Source: Anaerosalibacter bizertensis (lineage in GTDB: Bacteria; Bacillota; Clostridia; Tissierellales; Sporanaerobacteraceae). From it: 64,000 nt of DNA. The notes beneath the pieces were generated by a model. The model searched no databases. It had not been told where the DNA came from and saw only the letters and a program-made list of their open reading frames with translations. The stretch covers positions 62,001 through 126,000 of the forward strand of contig NZ_VULR01000001.1 in assembly GCF_009696605.1 (NCBI RefSeq). The letters are read 5' to 3'. Positions 47,988 to 56,840 of the stretch are shown piece by piece. The translations under genes and the position numbers were made by a program. How positions within the stretch are numbered: the first letter of the stretch is position 1; each line of letters opens with the position of its first letter.

Positions 47988-48783
47988 TAAAGTTTCGGAA
48001 GAACAAGAAAAATATATAAGAAAGATAAAAAGAAGAAAGAAAAATATTACCATTACACAAATATTAATCTTAGTAGTATGGTTATTTTTATGGGAGGTAG
48101 CTGCTAAGTTAGGATGGATAGACACATTTTTGACTAGCTCCCCATCTGAAGTATGGAAACTATTTATTGAATATACTAAAAACGGAAACCTATTTTATCA
48201 TGTAGGTATATCTGTAACGGAAACTATAATAGGTTTCTTAATTGGAACAATTTTAGGGGTTTTAGTTGCTATAATGCTTTGGTGGTCAGACTTTATAGCA
48301 AAAGTGTTGGATCCTTATCTTGTAGTTTTAAATAGTTTACCTAAAACTGCCCTTGCTCCTATAATTATTATATGGGTAGGTGCAGGATATTCAGGTATAA
48401 TTGTTACAGCTATTACAGTATCTATAGTAGTTACCATAATGAATGTATATAGTGGATTTAGAAATGTAGATGAAGACAAAATAAAACTTTTAGAAACTTT
48501 TGGAGCTACAAAATTCCAAGTTTTAAAAAAGGTAGTGCTTCCATCAAGTTTTCCTACAATAATAAGTACTTTAAAAGTAAATATAGGATTATCATGGGTT
48601 GGAGTTATTGTAGGAGAATTTTTAGTTTCTAAAGCTGGTATTGGTTATTTAATAGTTTATGGCGGCCAAGTATTTAAACTGGATTTAGTAATGATGAGTG
48701 TATTTATATTAGCAATAATATCTGCTGTAATGTACCAACTTATAGCTTTTGTGGAAAAAAAGCTAACTAAATGGCAACAATAA
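47980..48783 (+). CDS. ABC transporter permease, SsuC/TauC/ThiX type
   Basis: A 267-residue membrane protein with about six helices and the EAA-like loop ETFGATKFQVLKKVVLPSSFPTI that docks to the ATPase. The basic N terminus (KIKRRKKN) precedes the first helix. It is coupled to the ATPase gene and followed by a good terminator, so the operon holds only these two genes; the binding protein must be elsewhere or absent. Confidence 0.88.
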   Translation: MYNKVSEEQEKYIRKIKRRKKNITITQILILVVWLFLWEVAAKLGWIDTFLTSSPSEVWKLFIEYTKNGNLFYHVGISVTETIIGFLIGTILGVLVAIMLWWSDFIAKVLDPYLVVLNSLPKTALAPIIIIWVGAGYSGIIVTAITVSIVVTIMNVYSGFRNVDEDKIKLLETFGATKFQVLKKVVLPSSFPTIISTLKVNIGLSWVGVIVGEFLVSKAGIGYLIVYGGQVFKLDLVMMSVFILAIISAVMYQLIAFVEKKLTKWQQ

Positions 48784-48810
48784 AGGTAGTGGAAATAATC
48801 CACTACCTTT
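48782..48810. terminator. Bidirectional terminator (ABC permease / map)
   Basis: A 12-bp perfect stem (48782-48793 with 48799-48810; arm AAAGGTAGTGGA), 5-nt loop, flanked by A/T runs, between convergent genes. Confidence 0.8.
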
Positions 48811-48813
48811 ATT

Positions 48814-49560
48814 TTATTGCTCTGTAATTATTATTGGACCATCTTTTGTTATAGCCAGTGTGTGCTCATATTGAGCTGATAATTTTCCATCTAATGTTCT
48901 TGCTGTCCATTGATTATCATCTATTTTACAACCATAAGTTCCTATATTAACCATAGGCTCAATAGTTAAAACCATTCCTTCCATAAGTCTTAATCCTCTT
49001 CCTGGACGTCCAAAATGGGGTACCTGTGGATCTTCGTGCATATCTTTACCTATTCCGTGTCCAACAAAATCTCTTACAACAGAAAAGCCTTCAGATTCTA
49101 CATAAGTTTGAATAGCATGAGATATATCACCTATTCTATTACCTACTACAGCTTTTTCTATTCCTATATAAAGAGCTTTTTTAGTTACATCTAATAGTTT
49201 TTTTGCTTCATCTGAAATATTTCCTACTGCGTAAGACCAAGCTGAATCTGCAAGCCACCCATCTAAATTTACTACCATATCTACAGTTACAATATCTCCA
49301 TCTTTTAATAACTCTTTTCTTGGAAAACCATGACATATTTCATCATTTACAGATGCACAAATAGCATAAGGATATCCTTGATATCCCTTTTGTTCTGGTA
49401 TAGCATTACGTTTTTTTAGAAACGCTTCTACAAATTGGTCTATTTCTAAAGTCGAGATTCCTGGTTTAATAATTTTTGCAATTTCTTTATGACAATCTGA
49501 TAATATTTTACCTGCTTGTTGCATTTTTTCAATTTCTTCCCTAGTCTTTATTATCACCAT
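48814..49560 (-). CDS. map: Methionine aminopeptidase, type I
   Basis: Removes the initiator methionine from new proteins. The metal-ligand motifs are VDMVVNLDGWLADSAWSYAVG, GHGIGKDMHEDPQVPHFG, and the glutamates in LTIEPMVNIG and YEHTLAITKDG. A longer frame begins at 49581, but its first ATGs are too close to AAAGGAG; the ATG at 49560 (MVIIKTREEIEKM) has 10-nt spacing and matches the usual N terminus. A solitary gene, not in the ribosomal adk-map-infA setting. Confidence 0.94.
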   Translation of the reverse strand: MVIIKTREEIEKMQQAGKILSDCHKEIAKIIKPGISTLEIDQFVEAFLKKRNAIPEQKGYQGYPYAICASVNDEICHGFPRKELLKDGDIVTVDMVVNLDGWLADSAWSYAVGNISDEAKKLLDVTKKALYIGIEKAVVGNRIGDISHAIQTYVESEGFSVVRDFVGHGIGKDMHEDPQVPHFGRPGRGLRLMEGMVLTIEPMVNIGTYGCKIDDNQWTARTLDGKLSAQYEHTLAITKDGPIIITEQ

Positions 49561-49607
49561 ATTATTCATACTCCTTTTCATATTATTACTTTATATATAA
49601 CAAAAAA

Positions 49608-50567
49608 CTATTTTTCTTTCAAATTATTCTTTTTATACCTACTTATAATTTCAATAAATCTTTCATCATTATATAAATTCTTTAAATCTTCATCTACTTT
49701 CATTGTTTCTATAAACTCTGGAGAAAGAACTATAACCTTTCTCAAGTCCATTATAGCTTTATCATTTTCATTAAGTTTTGCATGACAACACGCTCTATTA
49801 TAATACAGGTATTCTGCATAAGGATTATATTCTATTCCTTCCGTCAAAACTTGTATAGCTTTCTTTATTTTCCCTTGTTCTATATATATAACAGATTTAT
49901 TAAGAAATGAATATGGATAATTTTTATTTAATGCTATTGACTTATTATAATATTCTATAGCACTTTTCAATTTATTTAATTTTTTATAAATAACTCCCAT
50001 ATTAAACAAAGCTTTATAATAGCTAGAATTTATTTCAATACTCTTTTTAACCATTTCATAGGCTTTATTATAATCCTTCATTTCTTCGTAAATAGAACCT
50101 AAATTATTATAAGCAATATGATCATTTGGTTTTAATTCAATGACCTCTTTATAATATTTTATAGCTTCTTCTTTTTTTCCTATTTCATCATATATATTAG
50201 CTATATAAAAAAAAGCTCTATCATATTTAGGATTTATCTCTATAGCCTTAAAATAATATTCTAAAGCTTTTTCACTATTACCTAATCTTTCATAAATTGT
50301 AGCTATTCCATAAAATGCTCCAGATTCTTCTGGATTTAATTTTACAATTTCTTTATAAGCCTTAAGTGCTTCTGTAAGTTTATCCATTTCATCATATATA
50401 AAAGCTATATTATATAATATTTCTAAATCTTCTTCTGCTTCTCCAGGAAAATTTAGTGCTTTGAAATAAAATTTTACTGCTTTCTCTTTATAATCATCTA
50501 AATAAAAATTTTCTGCTAGTATTATGTAATTATATCTTCGGTCAAAATTGGTTAAATGACTCTTCAT
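49608..50567 (-). CDS. Tetratricopeptide repeat protein
   Basis: A 319-residue soluble protein made of about seven to eight TPR units of 34 residues, such as YKEIVKLNPEESGAFYGIAT, YFKAIEINPKYDRAFFYIAN and YNKSIALNKNYPYSFLNKSV. There is no signal peptide or enzymatic domain. Such proteins act as protein-binding scaffolds; no partner is suggested by its neighbours (map upstream of none, rib operon next). It starts behind AAGAGGTG. Confidence 0.88.
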   Translation of the reverse strand: MKSHLTNFDRRYNYIILAENFYLDDYKEKAVKFYFKALNFPGEAEEDLEILYNIAFIYDEMDKLTEALKAYKEIVKLNPEESGAFYGIATIYERLGNSEKALEYYFKAIEINPKYDRAFFYIANIYDEIGKKEEAIKYYKEVIELKPNDHIAYNNLGSIYEEMKDYNKAYEMVKKSIEINSSYYKALFNMGVIYKKLNKLKSAIEYYNKSIALNKNYPYSFLNKSVIYIEQGKIKKAIQVLTEGIEYNPYAEYLYYNRACCHAKLNENDKAIMDLRKVIVLSPEFIETMKVDEDLKNLYNDERFIEIISRYKKNNLKEK

Positions 50568-50672
50568 TAATTTGCACCTCTTAATATTTATTGTCTATTT
50601 ATAGTTTATCATATTTTTTAGGTTTATTATTAATAATTATATTTTGTGAAAATTGGGATAAGTACTTTTTTG

Positions 50673-50722
50673 AAAAAAATTAAACAGCTTCAGCCCGATG
50701 AAATATCGAGCCTTAGCTGTTT
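50673..50722 (-). terminator. Terminator of the riboflavin operon
   Basis: A long stem with outer arms AAACAGCT/AGCTGTTT (50682-50689 with 50715-50722) and a G-U-containing inner stem around ATTTC, followed on minus by ATTTTTTT. Confidence 0.8.
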
Positions 50723-50778
50723 AAGGTTATTTTCATTATTTCCACTGTCTAATTGACAGGATGCAGTTCACATCACTA

Positions 50779-51252
50779 TTATCTTTTTAGTTCAATAGTT
50801 TTTATAAGATTAGCCATTTCTATAGCTGAAACCGCTGCTTCAAATCCTTTATTTCCTGCTTTTGTGCCTGCCCTTTCTATAGCTTGTTCAATATTATCAG
50901 TTGTAAGTATTCCAAATATTACTGGTATTTCTGTATCTAATGACGCTTTTGCTACACCTTTAGAAACTTCATTTGCTACACATTCAAAGTGATAAGTAGC
51001 TCCCCTTATTACAGCTCCAAGACAAATAATGGCATCATATTTTTTTGATGCGGCTAATTTTTTTGCTATTAGTGGTATTTCAAAAGAACCTGGAACCCAA
51101 AATATTGATATGTCTTCTGATTCCACCCCATGCCTTTTTAACCCATCTATAGCACCATCTAATAGTTTTGATCCAATAAATTCATTAAATCGTCCTATAA
51201 CTATACCTATTTTTAATTCTTCTCCAATTAAATTTCCTTCATATATATTCAT
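50779..51252 (-). CDS. ribH: 6,7-dimethyl-8-ribityllumazine synthase
   Basis: Condenses the ribitylaminouracil intermediate with dihydroxybutanone phosphate. The 157 residues contain [17 protein letters not shown], the substrate loop [30 protein letters not shown] with the catalytic histidine, and [10 protein letters not shown]. It is the last gene of the ribD-ribE-ribBA-ribH operon and starts behind AAGGAGGG. Confidence 0.97.
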   Translation of the reverse strand: MNIYEGNLIGEELKIGIVIGRFNEFIGSKLLDGAIDGLKRHGVESEDISIFWVPGSFEIPLIAKKLAASKKYDAIICLGAVIRGATYHFECVANEVSKGVAKASLDTEIPVIFGILTTDNIEQAIERAGTKAGNKGFEAAVSAIEMANLIKTIELKR

Positions 51253-51265
51253 TAATTTACCCTCC

Positions 51266-52468
51266 TTAATTCACACTAATAATATGGCCAAGTTTTTCTT
51301 TTTTTGTCTTTAAATATTTATAGTCTTCTTCTGTAGCTTCAATTTCAATTGGTACTCTTTCTACAATTTCAAGATCATATCCTGAAAGACCAGATATTTT
51401 CCTAGGATTATTTGTCATAAGCCTTATCTTCTTAAGTCCAATATGTGATAATATCTGTGCTCCGATCCCATAATCCCTCATATCATCTTCATATCCTAAA
51501 GCCAGATTTGCTTCTACAGTATCCATCCCATTGTCTTGAAGGGAATAAGCTTTAATTTTATTTAAAAGACCAATCCCTCTACCTTCTTGCCTCATATATA
51601 AAATTACACCTTTTCCCTCTTTATTTATTTTGTCCATTGCTAAATGGAGTTGTTCACCACAATCACATCTACTAGAACAAAACACATCACCAGTTAAACA
51701 TTCAGAATGAACCCTTACTAACGTAGGCTCTCCGTCAGTAACATCACCTTTAATCAAAGCCACATGTTGCTTGCCATTTAATAAATCTTCATATCCTACT
51801 ATTTTAAAATCTCCATATTTTGTTGGTAAATTAGCTATTCCTTCTCTAGAAATTAATATTTCAGTTCTTCTTCTATAAGCTATGAGATCTGCTATAGTTA
51901 TTATTTTAAAACCAAATTTACTAGCATATTTTATTAAATCATTGGTTCTAGCCATAGTTCCATCTTCGTTCATAATTTCACATATAACGCCAGCTGGGAA
52001 AAGTCCTGCAAGTTTTGCTAAATCTACAGCTGCTTCAGTATGACCTGCTCTTTTTAGTACTCCTCCTTTTCTTGACTTTAAGGGAAAAATATGTCCTGGC
52101 CTTCTAAAGTCTTCTGCTTTAGAGTCTTTATCTAATATTTTTCTTATAGTTAGTGCTCTATCTCCTGCTGAAATACCTGTTGAGGTATCTTTGTAATCTA
52201 CAGAAACAGTAAAAGCAGTTTCATGATTATCTGTATTATTAGCTACCATTTGATTAATATTAAGTTCTTCTAGCCTTTCTCCTTCAACAGGCATACAAAC
52301 CAATCCTCTTGCATATTTAGTCATGAAATTTATTTTTTCTGTAGTCACTTTCTCTGCTGCAATAATTAAATCCCCTTCATTTTCCCTATCTTCATCATCT
52401 AAAACTACTACAAAATTGCCCTTTTTCATCTCTTCTATAGCTTCTTCAATAGTACTAAACTCACCCAT
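51266..52468 (-). CDS. ribBA: Bifunctional 3,4-dihydroxy-2-butanone 4-phosphate synthase / GTP cyclohydrolase II
   Basis: Supplies both precursors of riboflavin synthesis. Residues about 1-200 are the RibB domain ([31 protein letters not shown]). Residues about 205-400 are the RibA domain, with the zinc site [19 protein letters not shown] and the active-site [16 protein letters not shown]. The 400-residue fusion is the usual Firmicutes form. It lies between ribE and ribH, 13 nt from each. Confidence 0.97.
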   Translation of the reverse strand: MGEFSTIEEAIEEMKKGNFVVVLDDEDRENEGDLIIAAEKVTTEKINFMTKYARGLVCMPVEGERLEELNINQMVANNTDNHETAFTVSVDYKDTSTGISAGDRALTIRKILDKDSKAEDFRRPGHIFPLKSRKGGVLKRAGHTEAAVDLAKLAGLFPAGVICEIMNEDGTMARTNDLIKYASKFGFKIITIADLIAYRRRTEILISREGIANLPTKYGDFKIVGYEDLLNGKQHVALIKGDVTDGEPTLVRVHSECLTGDVFCSSRCDCGEQLHLAMDKINKEGKGVILYMRQEGRGIGLLNKIKAYSLQDNGMDTVEANLALGYEDDMRDYGIGAQILSHIGLKKIRLMTNNPRKISGLSGYDLEIVERVPIEIEATEEDYKYLKTKKEKLGHIISVN

Positions 52469-52480
52469 TTTTTAGCCTCC

Positions 52481-53131
52481 TTATGCATATCCATATTTTT
52501 TAAGTGTATCTAAGCTTATACTTGAATTTATTTTAGATTTTTCATCTTTATTTAATAGCTTTTCAATATATTTTCCTATCTGATCACATTCAATATTTAC
52601 AATATCTCCTGGTTTCTTTTTTAGAAGAATAGTTTCTAATTGAGTGTGAGGAACTATGGAAACTTTAAAATTATTATCATCCACATATGCTACTGTTAAG
52701 CTTACTCCATCTAATGCTATGGAGCCTTTATATATTATATATTTCATAATATCCTCGCTAGCCTCTACAGTTATCCATATTGAATCTCCATCATTTTCTA
52801 ATCCTTTTATAGTACCTGTAACATCTATATGACCACTAACTATATGGCCTCCCAGTCTATCTCCTACCTTCAACGCTCTCTCTAAATTCACATTATTGCC
52901 AATTTTCAAAGTATTGAGATTGGTTTTAGAGATTGTTTCATTCATAATATCTGCTTCAAAGTAATCTGAATTATAACTTTTTACAGTTAAACATACTCCA
53001 TTGACAGCTATACTATCCCCTAGTGAAATATCTTCTAAAATTTTGTTACAACTTATTCTTAAAACAGTTATTTTTTTAGATTTAGTTATATTTAAAACCA
53101 TTCCTACTTCTTCAATAATTCCTGTAAACAA
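52481..53131 (-). CDS. ribE: Riboflavin synthase, alpha subunit
   Basis: Dismutates two lumazine molecules to riboflavin. The 216 residues form two lumazine-binding repeats (MFTGIIEEVGMV with SIAVNGVCLTV, then GHIVSGHIDVTG with SIALDGVSLTVA). It starts at TTG behind GGAGGTGAG. Second gene of the rib operon, 14 nt after ribD. Confidence 0.96.
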   Translation of the reverse strand: MFTGIIEEVGMVLNITKSKKITVLRISCNKILEDISLGDSIAVNGVCLTVKSYNSDYFEADIMNETISKTNLNTLKIGNNVNLERALKVGDRLGGHIVSGHIDVTGTIKGLENDGDSIWITVEASEDIMKYIIYKGSIALDGVSLTVAYVDDNNFKVSIVPHTQLETILLKKKPGDIVNIECDQIGKYIEKLLNKDEKSKINSSISLDTLKKYGYA

Positions 53132-53145
53132 TAACTCACCTCCAA

Positions 53146-54243
53146 TTATAAATATCCTTCTATTACTACATCTTCTCCCAATTTAAATGTGTTAATATTT
53201 TTTAATTGTGGTGTATTCTTTAACAGTCCTACCCCCTTCCCTTCAACTGGAGTCTTTGAGCTAACTCCTCCAATTAGCTTTGGTGCAATAAAAAATATTA
53301 CTTTATCTACTAACCCTTCCTTTAAAAAAGAAAAATTTACTTCTCCTCCACCTTCTATTAAAAGACTATCTATTTTTCTTTTTCCTAGTTCATTCATTAA
53401 AAAGTTTAGATCTACTTTTCCTTGCTTTAATGGTGAAATAATAACTTCTGCTCCTATACTTCTAATTTTCTTTATATTTTCTTTCCTTGCATCCTCTGTT
53501 ACAACTACTATAGTCTCCGCAATATCCAAAGTATTTAACACATTTGATTCAATTGGTATTCTTCCATGACTATCTAAGATAATTCTTATAGGACTTTTAC
53601 ATTTTTCATTTTTAATTCTTGTATTTAAAGTTGGATTATCTTTTAACACTGTGTTTATACCAACTGTTATACCAGATACCCTATGTCTCAATTTATGAGA
53701 ATACATTCTTGAATCAATATTGGTTATCCATTTAGAGTCTCCAGTATAAGTAGCTATTTTTCCATCTAGACTCATACCAGCCTTTAAAATACAAAAAGGT
53801 CTATTGTTTTTTATATATTTTATAAAAATCTCATTAATTTTTTCTGCTTTTTCTTTCTTAACCCCTACCTTTACATCTATACCATTTTCTAAAAGCAGAT
53901 TTATTCCCCTTCCTGATACTAATGGATTTGGATCTTCCATAGCTATAACTACTCTTTTAATTCCTCTTTTAATAATTTCATTTACACAGGGAGGAGTTTT
54001 TCCATGGTGAGAACAAGGTTCCAATGTAATGTACATAGTAGAACCTTCTACGTTTTCCTTTGCACTATTAAATGCATTTATCTCAGCATGCTCCTTTCCA
54101 TATTGCTTATGATAACCAGCACCAATTATATCTCCATTCTTTACAATTAAAGCTCCTACAAGGGGATTAGGATTTGTAAAACCTATTCCATTTTTTGAAA
54201 GCTCCAATGCTTTTTCCATAAAATATTCATCATTAAACTTCAC
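53146..54243 (-). CDS. ribD: Bifunctional riboflavin deaminase/reductase
   Basis: Converts the GTP cyclohydrolase II product by deamination and side-chain reduction. The N-terminal deaminase (about residues 1-145) has the zinc motif HAEINAF and PCSHHGKTPPC. The C-terminal reductase begins near RPFCILKAGMSLDGKIAT and includes LLIEGGGEVNFSFL. Both TTG 54246 and GTG 54243 are possible starts; GTG has the better 7-nt spacing from GGAGG (365 residues). First gene of the operon, directly after the FMN riboswitch terminator. Confidence 0.96.
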   Translation of the reverse strand: MKFNDEYFMEKALELSKNGIGFTNPNPLVGALIVKNGDIIGAGYHKQYGKEHAEINAFNSAKENVEGSTMYITLEPCSHHGKTPPCVNEIIKRGIKRVVIAMEDPNPLVSGRGINLLLENGIDVKVGVKKEKAEKINEIFIKYIKNNRPFCILKAGMSLDGKIATYTGDSKWITNIDSRMYSHKLRHRVSGITVGINTVLKDNPTLNTRIKNEKCKSPIRIILDSHGRIPIESNVLNTLDIAETIVVVTEDARKENIKKIRSIGAEVIISPLKQGKVDLNFLMNELGKRKIDSLLIEGGGEVNFSFLKEGLVDKVIFFIAPKLIGGVSSKTPVEGKGVGLLKNTPQLKNINTFKLGEDVVIEGYL

Positions 54244-54254
54244 CAAATCACCTC

Positions 54255-54296
54255 CAAAAAATTAAACTGCCCTGAAAAAATTCAGGGCAGTTTAAT
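54255..54296 (-). terminator. FMN-riboswitch terminator
   Basis: A 16-bp perfect stem (54261-54276 with 54281-54296), 4-nt loop, followed on minus by TTTTTT and then the ribD ribosome site. Its first arm can instead pair with the aptamer 5' strand at 54428-54437, which has the same 10 nt as the second arm. Confidence 0.9.
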
Positions 54297-54333
54297 AGTA
54301 TATAAATACATAAATATATACAAAAAATCAGAT

Positions 54334-54441
54334 AACCTTCTTTCATCCAGACTATACTGTCGGCTTCGGAATCTAACCGAATCAGCCTTTCGGCTCGTGG
54401 GCTATACCACCGGTAGGGAATTTCACCCTGCCCTGAAGGTT
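54334..54441 (-). ncRNA. FMN riboswitch (RFN element)
   Basis: On the minus strand P1 is AACCTTC/GAAGGTT (54435-54441 with 54334-54340). The conserved core includes CAGGGTGAAATTCCC, ACCGGTGGTATAGCCC, GAGCC and GATTCCGAAGCCGAC, and CAGTCTGGATG-like AGTATAGTCTGGATG. All typical RFN blocks are in order. With the terminator it should stop transcription of ribD-ribE-ribBA-ribH when FMN is high. Confidence 0.97.
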
Positions 54442-54466
54442 TAAATTTCATATGTAATTTTAATTT

Positions 54467-54495
54467 ATTATAACATTATCTAAAATTAAAAGCAA
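54467..54495 (-). promoter_or_regulatory. Promoter of the riboflavin operon
   Basis: Minus-strand TTGCTT (54490-54495), a 17-nt spacer and perfect TATAAT (54467-54472) with an extended TGT before it. The transcript would start just upstream of the FMN aptamer. Confidence 0.75.
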
Positions 54496-54540
54496 ACATT
54501 TTCATTGTTTTTTATATAACTATTTACTATTCAACTAATA

Positions 54541-54585
54541 ATTAAACAGCCATCCCCTAGTCAAAATAAAGGATGGCTGTTTAAT
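54541..54585 (-). terminator. Terminator of the metal ATPase gene
   Basis: A 15-bp perfect stem (54541-54555 with 54571-54585; arm ATTAAACAGCCATCC) with a 15-nt loop begins at the stop codon. The U-run after it is weak (TTAATTATT). Confidence 0.65.
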
Positions 54586-56696
54586 TATTCTTCAACATTA
54601 AGAGCTCTCATAGAGTTTAAAATAGCAATTATAGAAACTCCAACATCGGCAAATACTGCTTCCCACATTGTAGCTACTCCAAATGCTCCTAATATTAGTA
54701 CTATTAATTTAACTCCTAAAGCAAATATTATATTCTGTGTAACTATTTTTTTTGTTCTTTTAGATATTTTAATTCCTGTAGATATCTTCTTAGGCTCGTC
54801 TGTCATTATAACTATGTCTGCTGCTTCTATAGCTGCATCTGAACCTAAACCTCCCATAGCAATTCCTACATCTGCTCTAGCCAAAACTGGTGCGTCATTT
54901 ACTCCATCTCCAACAAAAGCAACTTTACCTTCTTTACCTTTTTCATTCATTATTTTTTCCAATATACTTACCTTGTCTTGAGGAAGAAGTTCTCCATATA
55001 CTCCATCAATTCCTAAAGATTTTCCAACCTCATTTGCCACCAATTTATTATCTCCTGAAAGCATAATAGTTTCTTTAATTCCTAATTCTTTAAACTGACT
55101 TATAGTTTCCTTTGCATCTTCTTTTATTTCATCAGATATTATTATATTTCCTATATACTTATTATTTTTGCTTACATAAACAATAGTTCCAAAACTTTTT
55201 TTATCTTCAACAAAGATACCTTCATCCTCAAATAATCTTCTATTCCCTACTATTATTTCATCTCCATTTATTTCTGCTTTTATCCCTTTGCCAGATATTT
55301 CTCTATAACTCTCTATGATTTTATTATCAATATCTTTTCCATAAGCCTCAATTATAGACTTTCCTATTGGATGGTTTGAAAAAGCTTCTCCAAAAGCTGC
55401 ATATTCTAAAACCTCATCTTCTGTAAAATCTTCTACTGCTTCTATTTCTGTAACTTTAAATACTCCCTTTGTTAATGTGCCAGTTTTATCCATAACTATG
55501 GTATCTACCTGATTTAACGCGTCTAAATAATTTCCACCTTTTATGAGTATTCCAGTTTTTGAAGCTCCACCAATTCCTCCAAAAAAACCTAGTGGTATTG
55601 ATATAACTAATGCACATGGACAAGATATTACTAAAAATATTAGTGCTCTATATATCCAATCACTTAAGTTTAAGTTAAATAAAAGTGGTGGAATAAATGC
55701 TATAACCAATGCACTTATCACTACTACTGGAGTATAATATCTTGCAAATACAGTAATAAAATTCTCAGTTGGGGCCTTTTTACTAGAAGCATTTTCAACT
55801 AAATCTAATATTTTAGATACTGTTGATTCCCCAAACTCTTTTGAAACCTCTATAGTTAATAGGCCTTGATTGTTTACAAATCCGCTTAATACGCTTTCTC
55901 CACTCCCTACACTTCTAGGAACATTTTCTCCAGTTATATTAGAAGTATCTACAGTAGAATTTCCTTCTATAACTATACCGTCTAAAGGTATTTTTTCTCC
56001 TGGTTTTACAACTATATAATCTCCTACTTTTACTTCAGCAGGTTCTACTTTTCTTATATTTTTTCCTTCTTTAAGATTTGCATAATCAGGTCTTATATCT
56101 AATAAAGCTTTTATAGATTTTCTAGAATGACCAACTGCCATATCCTGAAATAATTCTCCTATTTGATAAAAAAGCATTACAGCAACACCTTCTGGATATT
56201 CTCCAATTGCAAAAGCACCTATAGTAGCTAATGCCATTAGAAAATTTTCATCAAAAATCTGACCTTTAGATATATTCCTTGCAGCTCTTAATAGTATTTC
56301 TCCTCCAACAACTATATAACTTACAAAGAAGAAAGCAAATCTAGAACTTCCTTCTAATTTTAATATTATAGGTATTAAGTATAAAATTACAGCTATTATT
56401 ATTTTAGCTACTTGGCTTTTTTCAATATTGCCATGGCTGTGGTCATGTTCATGACTATGACTTAAGGATTCTTTTTCAATAACCCTTACATGTGGTTCAA
56501 GTTCATTTACAATAGTTTTTATCTCATTAGAGATTTTATCTGAATCATTATCTGCTTCTATCTGGACTTTTAATTTTTTTGATACAAAGTCCAGAGTGGC
56601 ATTGTCTACACCATTTATATCATTCGCCTTTTTTTCAATTTTATTAGCACAATTTGCACAATTTAATCCTTCTAATATAAATTCTTTTTTAGCCAC
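54585..56696 (-). CDS. Heavy-metal translocating P-type ATPase (Cd/Zn/Pb exporter, CadA/ZntA type)
   Basis: A membrane pump that exports soft divalent metals. From GTG 56696 it has 703 residues: an N-terminal HMA domain with EGLNCANCANKIE, a His-rich stretch (HSHEHDHSHG), eight predicted helices with the CPCALVIS ion motif, phosphorylation site DKTGTLTKG, and hinge GDGVNDAPVLARADVGIAMG. An ATG at 56729 lies upstream of GGGGG and is less likely. CPC points to Cd/Zn/Pb or Cu/Ag; the CNCAN-type HMA plus a C-terminal region typical of ZntA favour Zn/Cd. A palindromic operator precedes it. Confidence 0.92.
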   Translation of the reverse strand: MAKKEFILEGLNCANCANKIEKKANDINGVDNATLDFVSKKLKVQIEADNDSDKISNEIKTIVNELEPHVRVIEKESLSHSHEHDHSHGNIEKSQVAKIIIAVILYLIPIILKLEGSSRFAFFFVSYIVVGGEILLRAARNISKGQIFDENFLMALATIGAFAIGEYPEGVAVMLFYQIGELFQDMAVGHSRKSIKALLDIRPDYANLKEGKNIRKVEPAEVKVGDYIVVKPGEKIPLDGIVIEGNSTVDTSNITGENVPRSVGSGESVLSGFVNNQGLLTIEVSKEFGESTVSKILDLVENASSKKAPTENFITVFARYYTPVVVISALVIAFIPPLLFNLNLSDWIYRALIFLVISCPCALVISIPLGFFGGIGGASKTGILIKGGNYLDALNQVDTIVMDKTGTLTKGVFKVTEIEAVEDFTEDEVLEYAAFGEAFSNHPIGKSIIEAYGKDIDNKIIESYREISGKGIKAEINGDEIIVGNRRLFEDEGIFVEDKKSFGTIVYVSKNNKYIGNIIISDEIKEDAKETISQFKELGIKETIMLSGDNKLVANEVGKSLGIDGVYGELLPQDKVSILEKIMNEKGKEGKVAFVGDGVNDAPVLARADVGIAMGGLGSDAAIEAADIVIMTDEPKKISTGIKISKRTKKIVTQNIIFALGVKLIVLILGAFGVATMWEAVFADVGVSIIAILNSMRALNVEE

Positions 56697-56721
56697 TAGA
56701 GATATCCCCCTTTGCCAACTA

Positions 56722-56753
56722 TTAAACATATGAACAATTGCTCATATGTTTAA
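56722..56753 (-). promoter_or_regulatory. ArsR/CadC/SmtB-type operator
   Basis: A 12-bp-arm palindrome TTAAACATATGA/TCATATGTTTAA (56722-56733 with 56742-56753) around ACAATTGC, whose core CAATTG is itself symmetric. The ATATGA-x-CAATTG-x-TCATAT pattern resembles known metalloregulator operators of the ArsR/SmtB family. It lies immediately downstream of the -10 box, where a repressor would block transcription. No arsR-like gene is in the window. Confidence 0.75.
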
Positions 56754-56757
56754 ATAT

Positions 56758-56786
56758 ATTATACTTCTAATATAAAAAATTGTCAA
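56758..56786 (-). promoter_or_regulatory. Consensus sigma-A promoter of the metal ATPase gene
   Basis: Minus-strand TTGACA (56781-56786), a 17-nt spacer, TATAAT (56758-56763). Both hexamers are perfect. The predicted start falls inside the operator. Confidence 0.9.
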
Positions 56787-56794
56787 CATATCTA

Positions 56795-56832
56795 AAAAAA
56801 ATAATCTCTAGTCTTTCGACTAGAGATTATTT
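56795..56832 (-). terminator. Terminator of the nitroreductase gene
   Basis: A 15-bp perfect stem (56799-56813 with 56818-56832), loop GAAA on minus, followed by TTTTTTTT-like T-run. Confidence 0.9.
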
Positions 56833-56840
56833 AAATTATA

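Noticed and set aside
54248-54451. 67-codon minus-strand frame across the FMN riboswitch
   Set aside because: The sequence is fully explained by the aptamer and terminator, and it has no ribosome site.
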